A DNA stretch of 64,000 nucleotides, from NCBI GenBank assembly GCA_030247675.1, contig JAOTRX010000003.1, positions 186,001 through 250,000 on the forward strand, written 5' to 3'. Positions within the stretch are counted from its first letter, which is position 1; each line of letters opens with the position of its first letter. This stretch comes from Desulforhopalus sp. GTDB lineage: Bacteria > Desulfobacterota > Desulfobulbia > Desulfobulbales > Desulfocapsaceae. The notes beneath the pieces are model-generated. The model was not told the DNA's origin. It did not search any database and was given only the letters and a program-made list of their open reading frames with translations. The translations under genes were made by a program, and so were the position numbers. Below are positions 1 through 8,470 of the stretch, piece by piece.

Positions 1-17
1 GGATTGGAGTTCGAATC

Positions 18-1958
18 ATGAGTTGGCGAATAAAGAGTCTCATCCTGTACCAGCGAGACGGAAATGACAAACGGGTCCTAAAATTCAACACCCATGGGGT
101 CAATGTAATCACCGGCAATAGCCAGACAGGAAAATCCGCTGTTTTGGACATCCTCAATTACGTTCTCATGAGCAAATCGTGCCCTATTCCAAAGGGCATC
201 ATCCGCCAAGCCGTATCACACGTAGGAGGACATTTCATCGGTCCAGATAGCGAATTAATAATCCTGCGTCCTCTCCCGGACCCTGGATCAAAGGTGTCTA
301 CACAAGGATGGTACCAGTTAGGGAAGAGACTGACCTTTCCGGACGAAGTACCTGACATGGCGTCAAATCGTGAAGTCATTCGCGATGTACTCTCCTCGTT
401 TACGGGAATCAGCGGTGCCGCTGTTCTTTCTAACCCAAAGGAACCGTGGCAGGCTGTCCAAGCAGAGGCAAACATTCGCCATGCTGCTCCTCTAATCTTT
501 CAACCCCAAGACATTGTCGCCAACCGATATGTAAGCGTCCCCGGGTTAGATCTTGAAAATCATCGCAGACACATGCTTGACGCTCTTCCATTCTTACTTG
601 GCATTGAAAATGCGGAGTTCCTTTCCGATAGGGTCCGACTTCGTCACCTCAAAGGAAAAATTCGCGAACTGAAAATGCGCGGACAGGAACGACAACGATT
701 GCGTGCCAATACCTTCGCGCGAGGTCATAAGTTGTGGCTTGAAGCCCAAGGTGTGGGCTTGATAGATGGAAAGATACCAGAATCGGTTCCTGAACTTCTA
801 GTGATGCTCCGTGATCTTCATGTTGACGACGAGAAGCGGTTCAATATTGCGACCGTCGTGCCGAATATCCGCGAACTAGAGGCTCGCGAACTGGATACTC
901 GCAAGGCCGTGCAAAACCAACGGAAACGAATTAAGAGCTTGTTGGATTTTGAGCAGGCGGCTGAAATTCATCAGGATGTTGTTGCAAGGCAGATCAACAA
1001 ACTCTCCGTTGCAGACCTCCTACCCACAGCTTATGTTGGTGAAAATTGCCCAGTCTGTAACTCAAACACCTTTGCCACAGAGATCCACCGTGAACAATTG
1101 AAAATGACCCTGTCCTCTCTCGAAAACATTCGTGCCGTTCCCCTTAAGGTTGATGTTAAGGCAAGAAAGGCCCGCATTCGATTGGAGGAGGACTTGGTCC
1201 CGTTGGAGGAAGCACATGAAGCTGCTAGGGCCAAACTTCGCGATGCAGTTGCAGTCATCTCCAAAAATGCAAAGTGGCTTGCGGGCGACAGAGCAATTGA
1301 CCGCCTACTCGGCAGAGTTGCGGAATATCTCCGCACGGTTGACATTGGTGACATGGATGATGAAGATGCGGGGCTGGCTGGCCTCATTTCAGAAGCTGAT
1401 AAATTACAGAAAAAGATCAATTCCATTTGGAAACGGAGAGAGAAAACACAAAACGAAATTGATACGCGTATGACCAGCTGGGCCAGACGTATGGAAGTCG
1501 AATTCAAAGAAGGAAATGCATCGATTTCTGTCGAAGACCTAGCGATCACAGTTCAAGTCGACCCGAACAGCGACGAAATGACTAGTTTATCAGAAATTGG
1601 GAGCGGTGCTAATTGGGTTTGCTACCATCTTGCAGGCATATTGGCCATCCATGACCACCTCTCCAAAAACGATTGTCCCGTCCCACGAACACTTCTTATA
1701 GATCAACCTAGTCAAGCATGGTTCCCAGAGGAGCTTAAGGATACGGACAAAGAAGGTAATTTGATCCCACGCAAATCCGAAGACGCAAACCGCGTACGCG
1801 ACATCTACCAGTTACTCAGCGAAATCAGCGCCCAGAACAAATTCTCTCAAATTATTGTGATGGATCACGCGAGGTTTGCTGACCAATGGTTTATGGATTT
1901 GGTTCGCTACGAATGGCGACATGGGAATAAACTCGTGCCAGAGCATTGGATACATTAG
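18..1958 (+). CDS. DUF3732-type SMC/ABC-like ATPase, probable conflict-system component
   Basis: A 646-residue protein with an intact Walker A (GNSQTGKS, residues 33-40) in an SMC/RecN-like N-terminus, a long charged middle part, and a CPVC pair at residues 344-347 that recalls the zinc hook of Rad50-like ATPases. Near residue 558 the strand LLIDQPSQAWFP looks like the Walker B region. This layout matches the DUF3732 family; proteins of this kind have been described as the ATPase of three-component ABC systems thought to act in phage or plasmid conflict (family knowledge). The start ATG has a GGAG about nine bases upstream. Partner genes, if any, would lie before base 1, so the system cannot be confirmed here. 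Base use is more AT-rich than in the genes that follow, consistent with acquired DNA. Confidence 0.8.
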   Translation: MSWRIKSLILYQRDGNDKRVLKFNTHGVNVITGNSQTGKSAVLDILNYVLMSKSCPIPKGIIRQAVSHVGGHFIGPDSELIILRPLPDPGSKVSTQGWYQLGKRLTFPDEVPDMASNREVIRDVLSSFTGISGAAVLSNPKEPWQAVQAEANIRHAAPLIFQPQDIVANRYVSVPGLDLENHRRHMLDALPFLLGIENAEFLSDRVRLRHLKGKIRELKMRGQERQRLRANTFARGHKLWLEAQGVGLIDGKIPESVPELLVMLRDLHVDDEKRFNIATVVPNIRELEARELDTRKAVQNQRKRIKSLLDFEQAAEIHQDVVARQINKLSVADLLPTAYVGENCPVCNSNTFATEIHREQLKMTLSSLENIRAVPLKVDVKARKARIRLEEDLVPLEEAHEAARAKLRDAVAVISKNAKWLAGDRAIDRLLGRVAEYLRTVDIGDMDDEDAGLAGLISEADKLQKKINSIWKRREKTQNEIDTRMTSWARRMEVEFKEGNASISVEDLAITVQVDPNSDEMTSLSEIGSGANWVCYHLAGILAIHDHLSKNDCPVPRTLLIDQPSQAWFPEELKDTDKEGNLIPRKSEDANRVRDIYQLLSEISAQNKFSQIIVMDHARFADQWFMDLVRYEWRHGNKLVPEHWIH

Positions 1959-2502
1959 AATAAGTATGGCAACCAACATCACATAGGGTGGGGCGTTTCC
2001 TTGCAAACGAGATAAAGGGCGATGCTCCAAAATCCTCATAGGCACCGACCTCTCGAAAAACCTTGGCGGTTGGGTCATGAGTCTCCCAGGGCATGTGAGA
2101 CATACCTCGGATTATCAAATTCCAACCGCGTCTTTCACCAGATAAACTGGTGAAGGCTACGTTCTCTTCGCTTTTGACAAAACAACCGGCAGTCGTACCC
2201 CCGTCAAATCGTTTATAAAATGCTCCTTGGCTCCATCGACCCCCTGCCCAGCTCAATGATGATCACAGGCAGCTGTTTGGTATCTCCCCTTCTCTCCCCT
2301 TACCACCCCGCTAAGGCGGCTTGCTATCTGATGACATGACCATGAGTAGCCTAGTACCCCGCCGGACAAGATAAAAATACATACAATTATGTAAAACATA
2401 ATAAGTATAACCAACAAATATGTATTGTTTGTAGTTTGTGTGTATGCTGCCTTGATGTGGTCATCTGTTTGAAATAAAACAATTAAATTAATTTATCCAG
2501 CT
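1959..2502. other. Gene-poor, partly AT-rich gap after the ATPase gene
   Basis: No convincing gene was found. A perfect 8-bp hairpin (TTCACCAG, 5-nt loop, CTGGTGAA) lies at 2134-2154; it has no T-run, so it is not a classical terminator. A minus-strand open frame (1891-2256) would need a TTG start without a ribosome site and overlaps the end of the ATPase gene. Bases about 2370-2500 are strongly AT-rich and lead into the sigma-54 promoter. The gap may be the border between an accessory segment and the conserved glnK-amtB region (inference). Confidence 0.5.
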
Positions 2503-2519
2503 TTGGCACCTCTCTTGCT
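2503..2519 (+). promoter_or_regulatory. Sigma-54 promoter of glnK-amtB
   Basis: TGGCAC at 2504-2509, five bases, then TTGCT at 2515-2519. The GG and GC are exactly ten bases apart, matching the -24/-12 consensus almost perfectly. Transcription would start near 2530, about 300 bases before glnK. Sigma-54 control of glnK-amtB under nitrogen limitation is well established in other proteobacteria. No clear NtrC palindrome was recognised upstream. Confidence 0.8.
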
Positions 2520-2598
2520 TTAGTGGGGGCAAGGATGAAATGAGTTGAATGTTCACTTTGCCAAGATGAAACAGTCGCCCAAAAAGGAGGGAAGGAAG

Positions 2599-2691
2599 AT
2601 GGGAAATCAGGAGGGTATTCAACAAGGATTACCCGAGGGAGTATCCTGGCATCGGTATTTGTCCAGGAGTCGCTGTGTAGAAAGCCGGTAG
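2599..2691 (+). CDS. Possible 30-codon leader ORF between the sigma-54 promoter and glnK
   Basis: An ATG preceded at eight bases by a perfect AAGGAGG (2584-2590) opens a 30-codon frame ending in TAG. It lies in the roughly 300-base leader of the predicted glnK transcript. No family was recognised. It could be a leader peptide, a small protein or chance; the strong ribosome site is the only positive evidence. Confidence 0.25.
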   Translation: MGNQEGIQQGLPEGVSWHRYLSRSRCVESR

Positions 2692-2836
2692 TTGTCGGCA
2701 AGAGGAAGAAGCAAGTCGGGATACCGCGGAGAGTCTGGCTGATCCAGTCGAAACCCTCCCAGGTGTTCCGGTGAACGATTAACCATACTGGCCGCAGACT
2801 TGAAGATGCCGGCCTTGCGGTTGGAGGAAATACCCA

Positions 2837-3175
2837 ATGAAATTTGTCACAGCCATTATCAAGCCATACAAACTGAATGATGTGCGGGAAGCGCTTACCT
2901 CCGTTGGCGTCAACGGGGTGACGGTGACCGAGGTGAAGGGGTTTGGCCGTCAGAAAGGCCATACCGAGATCTATCGCGGCGCAGAATACGTCGTCGAGTT
3001 TTTACCGAAGATAAAAATTGAGGCGGCCATTGCCGATGATCTTCTCGGCAAGACCATTGAGGCGATCAAGAAGGCGGCACACACCGGGCAGATTGGCGAT
3101 GGAAAAATCTTCGTCTTCGATCTTGAGCAAATAATGCGTATTCGTACCGGAGAAACCGGCGGCGAAGCTATCTGA
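2837..3175 (+). CDS. glnK: Nitrogen regulatory protein P-II (GlnK)
   Basis: A 112-residue P-II signal protein of normal length. Tyr51, the uridylylation site in enteric P-II proteins, is present in the T-loop motif YRGAEY, and the C-terminal loop with RTGE is intact. P-II trimers bind ATP/ADP and 2-oxoglutarate and report nitrogen status; GlnK blocks the ammonium channel AmtB when nitrogen is plentiful. The gene lies 30 bases upstream of amtB and downstream of a sigma-54 promoter, the classical glnK-amtB operon. It could be called GlnB on sequence alone; the amtB linkage favours GlnK. A GGAGG-like site lies about nine bases before the ATG. Confidence 0.95.
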   Translation: MKFVTAIIKPYKLNDVREALTSVGVNGVTVTEVKGFGRQKGHTEIYRGAEYVVEFLPKIKIEAAIADDLLGKTIEAIKKAAHTGQIGDGKIFVFDLEQIMRIRTGETGGEAI

Positions 3176-3205
3176 TACCTATCTGATTCCAGAGGGAGTG
3201 ATCTC

Positions 3206-4603
3206 ATGAAAAAGTTACATCTGTTTCTCTTTACCATGGCTGTTATGGTGCTTGTCGCCAACCTTGCCGGTGTCGCAGTTGCCGCCGATGCACCGGTCCC
3301 CAATAAAGGCGATACCGCCTGGATGATTGTTGCCACCCTGTTGGTGTCGATGATGACTATCCCCGGCCTCGCTCTGTTCTATGGCGGTCTGGTTCGTACC
3401 AAAAATATGCTTTCTGTTTTGATGCAGGTCTTTACGGTGTTTTCTTTGTGCATGGTGTTGTGGGTACTTTACGGCTACAGCCTGGCCTTTACCGAGGGTA
3501 ACGCCTTTTTCGGCGGGTTCAGCAAGATATTCCTCAAAGGGATAACGGTTGACTCGGTTGCTGCGACCTTTAGTAAAGGGGTTGTGATTCCTGAACTGAT
3601 CTATGTGTTCTTTCAGGCGACCTTTGCAGCAATTACCCCGGCCCTGATCCTCGGCGCCTTTGCTGAGCGCATGAAATTCTCGGCAGTTCTGGCCTTTATT
3701 GTCCTGTGGTTCACCTTCGCCTATCTGCCGATCGCCCATATGGTATGGTACTGGGCGGGCCCCGACGCATATACCGATGCCGACGCAGCAGCCAAGGCCG
3801 GAGCAACCGCCGGTTTTCTCTTCCAGAAGGGAGCGATTGACTTCGCCGGTGGTACCGTTGTTCACATAAATGCCGCCATCGCCGGTTTGATTGGGGCCTT
3901 CATGGTTGGCAAGCGGGTTGGTTACGGCAGGGAATCCATGGCTCCCCACAGTTTGACCATGACCATGATCGGTGCGTCCCTTCTTTGGGTGGGTTGGTTC
4001 GGTTTCAACGCCGGCTCCAATCTTGAGGCTACCGGCCTTGCCGCCCTGGCCTTTGGTAACACGATGACCGCCACTGCCGCCGCTGCCCTTTCCTGGCTGT
4101 TTGCTGAGTGGTTCCTGAAAGGTAAACCTTCAATGCTTGGTGCCGCATCCGGCGCCGTTGCCGGACTGGTTGCCATTACCCCGGCGTGTGGTTGGGTCGG
4201 AATCGGTGGCGCCCTGGTGATTGGGCTGATGGCCGGTGTGATCTGTCTCTGGGGAGTAAACGGTCTGAAGAAGATGCTCGGTGCCGACGATGCCCTGGAC
4301 GTCTTCGGAGTACACGGAGTGGGTGGAATTCTTGGTGCGCTGATGACCGCAATCTTTGCCAATCCTGATCTCGGCGGGGTCGGTGTCTACGATTACGTTG
4401 CCAACAAGGTTGCCGATTATTCGACCAGCACCCAGATGATCAGTCAGCTTTGGGCAGTTGGTACGACGCTGCTCTGGTCCGGTATTGTCTCGATCATCGC
4501 CTACAAACTGGTGGATATGGTGATCGGCCTGCGGGTCACCGAGGATGAGGAACGACAAGGACTTGACACCATCAGTCACGGTGAGTCTGCTTATAAATAT
4601 TGA
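3206..4603 (+). CDS. amtB: Ammonium transporter
   Basis: A 465-residue Amt/MEP/Rh channel. The first 26 or so residues look like a cleaved signal peptide (KK, hydrophobic stretch, AVAA). It is followed by the typical Amt series of membrane helices, including GGLVRTKNML, GAFAERMKFS, DFAGGTVVHI with the first pore histidine, and FGVHGVGG with the second. The cytoplasmic tail contains GLRVTEDEERQGLD, the conserved stretch that communicates with GlnK. It conducts ammonium/ammonia across the inner membrane. It is translated from an AGAGGGAGTG ribosome site 30 bases after glnK and closed by a strong terminator. Confidence 0.96.
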   Translation: MKKLHLFLFTMAVMVLVANLAGVAVAADAPVPNKGDTAWMIVATLLVSMMTIPGLALFYGGLVRTKNMLSVLMQVFTVFSLCMVLWVLYGYSLAFTEGNAFFGGFSKIFLKGITVDSVAATFSKGVVIPELIYVFFQATFAAITPALILGAFAERMKFSAVLAFIVLWFTFAYLPIAHMVWYWAGPDAYTDADAAAKAGATAGFLFQKGAIDFAGGTVVHINAAIAGLIGAFMVGKRVGYGRESMAPHSLTMTMIGASLLWVGWFGFNAGSNLEATGLAALAFGNTMTATAAAALSWLFAEWFLKGKPSMLGAASGAVAGLVAITPACGWVGIGGALVIGLMAGVICLWGVNGLKKMLGADDALDVFGVHGVGGILGALMTAIFANPDLGGVGVYDYVANKVADYSTSTQMISQLWAVGTTLLWSGIVSIIAYKLVDMVIGLRVTEDEERQGLDTISHGESAYKY

Positions 4604-4642
4604 TAACCTGAAAATGTGCTAGCTAGCTGAGGAGTACGACGC

Positions 4643-4683
4643 AAAAGGCCCCGTTCCGGAGAGATCCGGAACGGGGCCTTTTT
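4643..4683. terminator. Bidirectional intrinsic terminator between amtB and the thiolase gene
   Basis: An 18-bp near-perfect stem (AAAAGGCCCCGTTCCGGA pairing with its complement, loop GAGA) is followed by a T-run on the plus strand and preceded by an A-run, so it can stop transcription from both converging genes. Confidence 0.9.
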
Positions 4684-4705
4684 TATTGGCAGGAAGGCTG
4701 GAGCT

Positions 4706-5998
4706 TTAGCCGATACGTTCGGCGATCATCGCCATGCCCATGCCGCCGCCGATGCACATGCTGAACAGGCCGCGTTCCTTGCCGAGCCGCTGCATCATAT
4801 GCATGCCGGTTACCACCTGGCGGGCGCCGGTGCAGCCGATCGGATGGCCGATGGAAATGCCGCTGCCCACCTGGTTGGGCAGGTCGAGGGGGATGTTCAG
4901 CTCACGCATGCAGGCAATGGCCTGGGCGGCGAAGGCCTCGTTCAGTTCGATCATGTCGATGTCGCTCATCGCCATTCCGGCTTTCTGCAGGGCTGTGCGG
5001 ATGGCCGGTACCGGGCCGAGACCCATGTAGGCGGGATCAAGGCCGCCCGAGGCAAAGCCCTTAATCTCAAGGATCGGTTTCAGGCCAAGCTCTTTGGCCT
5101 TGGAGGCCGACATTACCAGCACGGCGGCGGCGGCGTCGTTGATGCCGGAGGCGTTGCCGGCGGTGACCGAGCCATCCTTGGTAAAGACCGGGCGGAGTCT
5201 GCCCATTTTTTCCATGGAGGTCTCCATCGGCCTTTCATCGGTGTCGACGACCATCTCACCTTTGCGGGATTTGATGATGATCGGCACGATTTCTTTCTTG
5301 AAGTGGCCTTCCTGGATGGCCCTGCGGGCGCGTTCGTGGCTGAGAACGCTCAATTCGTCCTGCTCCTGGCGACTGATGCCGTATTTGCTGGCGATATTTT
5401 CGGCGGTAATGCCCATATGATAGCCGTAAAATTTCTCATACAGACCGTCGAAGACCAAAAGGTCGGTGATTTCGCCGTGGCCGGTGACCTCCATGCGGTA
5501 TCCCCAGCGGGCCTTCGGCAGGGCCATCGGCACCAGGGACATGTTTTCCATGCCGCCGGCGATTATTGCCTCAGCCTGTCCGGCCATGATTGCCGTGGCC
5601 GCGAGCGTAATGGCCTTGAGACCCGATCCGCAGACCTTGTTGATGGTGAAGGCGGCGGCTTCCTTGGGGATGCCGGCGCGGATCATCGCCTGGCGGGCCG
5701 GATTTTGGCCCTGGCCGGTTTGCAGGACATTGCCCATGATGACTTCATCAATCGTTAAAGGGATGGCCCCCTGATCCCAGGCAGCGGCCGTGGTCTCCAG
5801 CGGGATAGGTCCTTGATCCTGCAGCTTGGCGGGCTTTCCTGCCTCCATCGCCTTACTCAATACCGGCCGGATATTGGCACTTTTTAAAACCTCTTTGATC
5901 ACCTCGGCACCCAGCTCTACCGCTGGAATATCTTTAAGTGTGCCTCCAAAATTACCAACGGCGGTTCGAGCTCCACTGACTATGACAACGCGTTCCAT
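4706..5998 (-). CDS. Thiolase (acetyl-CoA C-acetyltransferase) with an N-terminal insertion
   Basis: A 430-residue thiolase. The nucleophile Cys123 lies in KVCGSGLKA, the NEAFAAQ motif is intact, and GHPIG and the second Cys (415, CIGGG) complete the active site. It condenses or cleaves acetyl-CoA units, in fatty acid oxidation or acetoacetyl-CoA formation. The start at 5998 is chosen because a GGAGG lies seven bases upstream and MERVVIVSGARTAVG matches family N-termini; a longer frame upstream lacks support. Residues about 46-82 are an insertion relative to ordinary thiolases and contain an internal echo (DQGPIPLE and DQGAIPLT). The gene is transcribed alone, convergent to amtB. Confidence 0.93.
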   Translation of the reverse strand: MERVVIVSGARTAVGNFGGTLKDIPAVELGAEVIKEVLKSANIRPVLSKAMEAGKPAKLQDQGPIPLETTAAAWDQGAIPLTIDEVIMGNVLQTGQGQNPARQAMIRAGIPKEAAAFTINKVCGSGLKAITLAATAIMAGQAEAIIAGGMENMSLVPMALPKARWGYRMEVTGHGEITDLLVFDGLYEKFYGYHMGITAENIASKYGISRQEQDELSVLSHERARRAIQEGHFKKEIVPIIIKSRKGEMVVDTDERPMETSMEKMGRLRPVFTKDGSVTAGNASGINDAAAAVLVMSASKAKELGLKPILEIKGFASGGLDPAYMGLGPVPAIRTALQKAGMAMSDIDMIELNEAFAAQAIACMRELNIPLDLPNQVGSGISIGHPIGCTGARQVVTGMHMMQRLGKERGLFSMCIGGGMGMAMIAERIG

Positions 5999-6412
5999 GA
6001 TGTCCTCCCGGGAAGATGTGACAGTTGACGTAAAATACCTCAAAGACAGGTAATCATATTACCGCAAGATCTTCGTTAGAGGAAGAATATAGTCAAGGGT
6101 AGGGGATGCGACGGGAACGCCAATTCATTATTGAGCTAGGAGTTTGTTTGGGTCGGTATTGGTAAGTATTAGAGAAAAACCCTGCAATCATTGACAAGAT
6201 CTCGATGGGTAAGATAGATGTTCAGGGTTTATTAACTGCTCATCATGCGGTATTCCGGGGAATCATTTCTTCTTTTGTGGAGGAATGTAGTGCCATGCGG
6301 ATAGTTTTCGTTCATAAGGAACAGGAAAATACTCTGCGATAGACCTATACCCCGTTGCGGGGTGTAAAAGGAGGGAGTGTTTCCCGGAAGGAGATGCAGG
6401 GTGGTTAAGCGG
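5999..6412. other. Gap upstream of the thiolase and tup genes
   Basis: No gene is supported. A short GC-rich hairpin (ACCCCG, TTG, CGGGGT) lies at 6349-6363, just before a purine-rich AAAAGGAGGGAG stretch that has no start codon in a useful frame. The remainder presumably holds the promoter of the thiolase gene (minus strand), but no clear -35/-10 pair was recognised. Confidence 0.5.
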
Positions 6413-6574
6413 TTATACCGCAAGGGCATAAGTTTCGTTTGAGCAAACAAGTTGCTCAACTCAGCTTTATACCGCAAGGGCATAAGTTTCGTTTGAGCAA
6501 ACAAGTTGCTCAACTCAGCTTTATACCGCAAGGACATAGGTTTCGTTTGAGCAGGCAAGCTGCTCAACCCAGCT
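6413..6574 (+). repeat. Three tandem copies of a dispersed 54-bp hairpin repeat
   Basis: Copies at 6413-6466, 6467-6520 and 6521-6574 follow head to tail without spacers. Each begins TTATACCGCAAGG, continues TTTCGTTTGAGCA, and ends CTCAACTCAGCT or similar. Each holds a six-bp stem: GAGCAA/TTGCTC in copies 1 and 2, GAGCAG/CTGCTC in copy 3. The third copy keeps the stem by a paired change. Related single copies lie at 22640, 39645 and 43100. The array ends 57 bases before the tup regulator gene. Confidence 0.92.
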
Positions 6575-6630
6575 GAATCCTCCAGGCCGCTTGTTTCGCC
6601 ATTTTCGATCACAGCAAGGAAAATTCCACA

Positions 6631-7569
6631 ATGGCACAGAATTACGATACGAAATTTCTGACCACGCGGGAGGTTGCAAAGCTCCTCAAGGTCAACGAAA
6701 AGATGGTCTATTCCCTGGTCAATGATAAGGGCCTGCCGGCGACGAAGATTACCGGCAAATGGATGTTTCCCCAAAGACTCGTTGAGGAATGGCTGGAGAT
6801 GAACATCCTCAACTTCCGCCAGAACAAGATGGAAAAGTCGGCGGAATCCGGGAGGTTGTTGCTCGCCGGCAGCGATGATCTTCTTTTTGGCCAGACCTTG
6901 TCGCTTTTTCATAAAAAGTCCCACGGTATCGTCGCCTTTTTCGCCAATCTCGGCAGCATGGGAGGGTTGAGAAGTTTACGCCGCGGCTTGTGTCATATCG
7001 GTGTGTGTCACCTGCTTCAGGATGACAACAACGAATACAATTTCGATTTCGCCGAGAAGGAACTTGACCGGTTGCCGGTCTTCGTCAATTTCAGCAAACG
7101 TGAACAAGGGATTCTGCTGCAGAAGGGCAATCCGAAAAACATCCGATCGATCGCCGATCTCGCCCGCCAAGGGGTACGTATCGTCAACCGCCCTCTCGGT
7201 ACCGGAACCCGGTTGCTGCTTGATTACGAGATTGCCAAATCCGATATATCCTCCTCGGCGATAAGCGGCTATCAAACTGAAGTTTCCAGGCATTTGGATG
7301 TGGGCCTGGCAATTTTGTCGGGTCAGGCCGATGCCGGCCCGGCGATTCGTCCAGTGGCAGGGCTCCTTGGTCTGGATTTTCTACCCCTTCGCTGGGAACG
7401 CTTTGACCTCCTGGTTGCCAGGGAACACTTTTTTGAGCAGGGCGTTCAGCAGTTTTTGGGCATGCTGCACGATCCGGCCTTCCGAAAACTTGCCGACTCA
7501 TTTGCCGGCTATGATCTATCGCTGTGTGGAACAATGGTTTTTCCTGATAATGTTAACAATGGAGAATGA
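6631..7569 (+). CDS. Excisionase-type HTH regulator fused to a periplasmic-binding-like domain
   Basis: A 312-residue protein. Residues about 8-60 (LTTREVAKLLKVNEKMVYSL, then GKWMFPQRLVEEWL) are a MerR/excisionase-type winged helix. Residues about 75-300 resemble the PBP-like ligand domain found after such HTH segments, related to molybdate or tungstate binding proteins. Because it sits four bases before tupA and reads in the same direction, it is probably a cytoplasmic sensor controlling tungstate (or molybdate) uptake (inference). An AAGGA ribosome site lies about ten bases before the ATG. The immediate upstream sequence is the tandem 54-bp repeat array. Confidence 0.85.
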   Translation: MAQNYDTKFLTTREVAKLLKVNEKMVYSLVNDKGLPATKITGKWMFPQRLVEEWLEMNILNFRQNKMEKSAESGRLLLAGSDDLLFGQTLSLFHKKSHGIVAFFANLGSMGGLRSLRRGLCHIGVCHLLQDDNNEYNFDFAEKELDRLPVFVNFSKREQGILLQKGNPKNIRSIADLARQGVRIVNRPLGTGTRLLLDYEIAKSDISSSAISGYQTEVSRHLDVGLAILSGQADAGPAIRPVAGLLGLDFLPLRWERFDLLVAREHFFEQGVQQFLGMLHDPAFRKLADSFAGYDLSLCGTMVFPDNVNNGE

Positions 7570-7573
7570 CAAC

Positions 7574-8470
7574 ATGAAAAAAATCGCTTTGGCAGTGACA
7601 GGTTTGTTTTTCCTGGTAGCAGGCGCGACCGCTTCGGTGGCGGCGGAGGAGAAAATCCTCAAGATGTCGACCACCACCAGCACTGAGTCCTCTGGGCTTC
7701 TCGATGTCCTGCTGCCGGCCTTTGAAAAGGATGAGGGCATCAAGGTCAAGGTTATCGCCAAGGGAACCGGTGCGGCGATTCGTGATGGTATTGACGGCAA
7801 TGTCGATGTCATCTTTGTCCATGCTATAGACCGGGAGAAGGATTTTGTTGAGAAGGGCTACGGCACCAAACGTTTTGCCGTGATGCATAACGATTTTGTC
7901 ATAATTGGCCCGGCTGCCGATCCTGCCGCCATTAAGGGTTTGAAGGATTCCGCCGAGGCACTGAAGAAAATTGCCGCGGCAAAGGCACCGTTTGTTTCGC
8001 GCGGTGATGATAGCGGTACCCATACCAAGGAGCAGGAAATGTGGGCAGCCACCAAGCTGCCCCTCGCCGATCATGGCCTGAAGATCACCAAGGATGGCAA
8101 AGAGACGGTGGTTCCCGCCAAGAAACCGGCCGATTCCGACAGCTGGTATATCTCCATTGGCCAGGGCATGGGCAAGACCATAACCTATGCCGAGGAAAAA
8201 CAGGCCTATGCCCTTGCCGACCGCGGCACCTATATCAGCTACAAGTATGGCAAAAAACCGGCAGTTGATCTGGAGATTCTTTTTGAAGGTGACGAACTTC
8301 TTGCCAATCCTTATGGCGTTATCCCCGTCAACCCCGCCAAACATCCGCATGTCCAGTACGATATGGCGATGAAATTCGCCAACTGGCTGGTATCGGCGAA
8401 GGGGCAGGGGCTCATCGCCGGCTTCCGTCTGGAGGGCAAACAGCTGTTCTTTCCCGATGCGATAAAATAG
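7574..8470 (+). CDS. tupA: Tungstate ABC transporter substrate-binding protein
   Basis: A 298-residue exported binding protein. MKKIALAVTGLFFLVAGATASVAA is split here as a basic start, a hydrophobic core and an AxA-type cleavage site near residue 22-24. The mature N-terminus has the TTTSTESSG phosphate-like oxyanion loop that is typical of TupA proteins, and a later SRGDDSGTHTKE segment matches the second anion loop. It captures tungstate in the periplasm for TupBC. A GGAGA ribosome site lies about nine bases upstream, overlapping the end of the regulator gene. Assignment to tungstate rather than molybdate rests on family resemblance; tungsten enzymes such as formate dehydrogenases and aldehyde ferredoxin oxidoreductases are common in this kind of organism. 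Confidence 0.9.
   Translation: MKKIALAVTGLFFLVAGATASVAAEEKILKMSTTTSTESSGLLDVLLPAFEKDEGIKVKVIAKGTGAAIRDGIDGNVDVIFVHAIDREKDFVEKGYGTKRFAVMHNDFVIIGPAADPAAIKGLKDSAEALKKIAAAKAPFVSRGDDSGTHTKEQEMWAATKLPLADHGLKITKDGKETVVPAKKPADSDSWYISIGQGMGKTITYAEEKQAYALADRGTYISYKYGKKPAVDLEILFEGDELLANPYGVIPVNPAKHPHVQYDMAMKFANWLVSAKGQGLIAGFRLEGKQLFFPDAIK

Noticed and set aside
1..17. tRNA-like TTCGAATC word at the window start
   Set aside because: Only a short match to a T-loop, with no acceptor or CCA end; it is the leader of the ATPase gene.
1891..2256. 121-codon minus-strand frame after the ATPase gene
   Set aside because: TTG start without a ribosome site and it overlaps the end of the ATPase gene; no family recognised, although the composition is not impossible.
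2483..2962. 159-codon minus-strand frame over the glnK promoter and start
   Set aside because: Covers the sigma-54 promoter and the real glnK on the other strand; no motif.
6413..6574. Possible small CRISPR array
   Set aside because: The three 54-bp units follow each other without spacers, and no cas gene is near.
6232..6924. 230-codon minus-strand frame through the repeat array
   Set aside because: The period of the repeat (54, divisible by three) keeps the frame open; it overlaps the regulator gene and has no other support.
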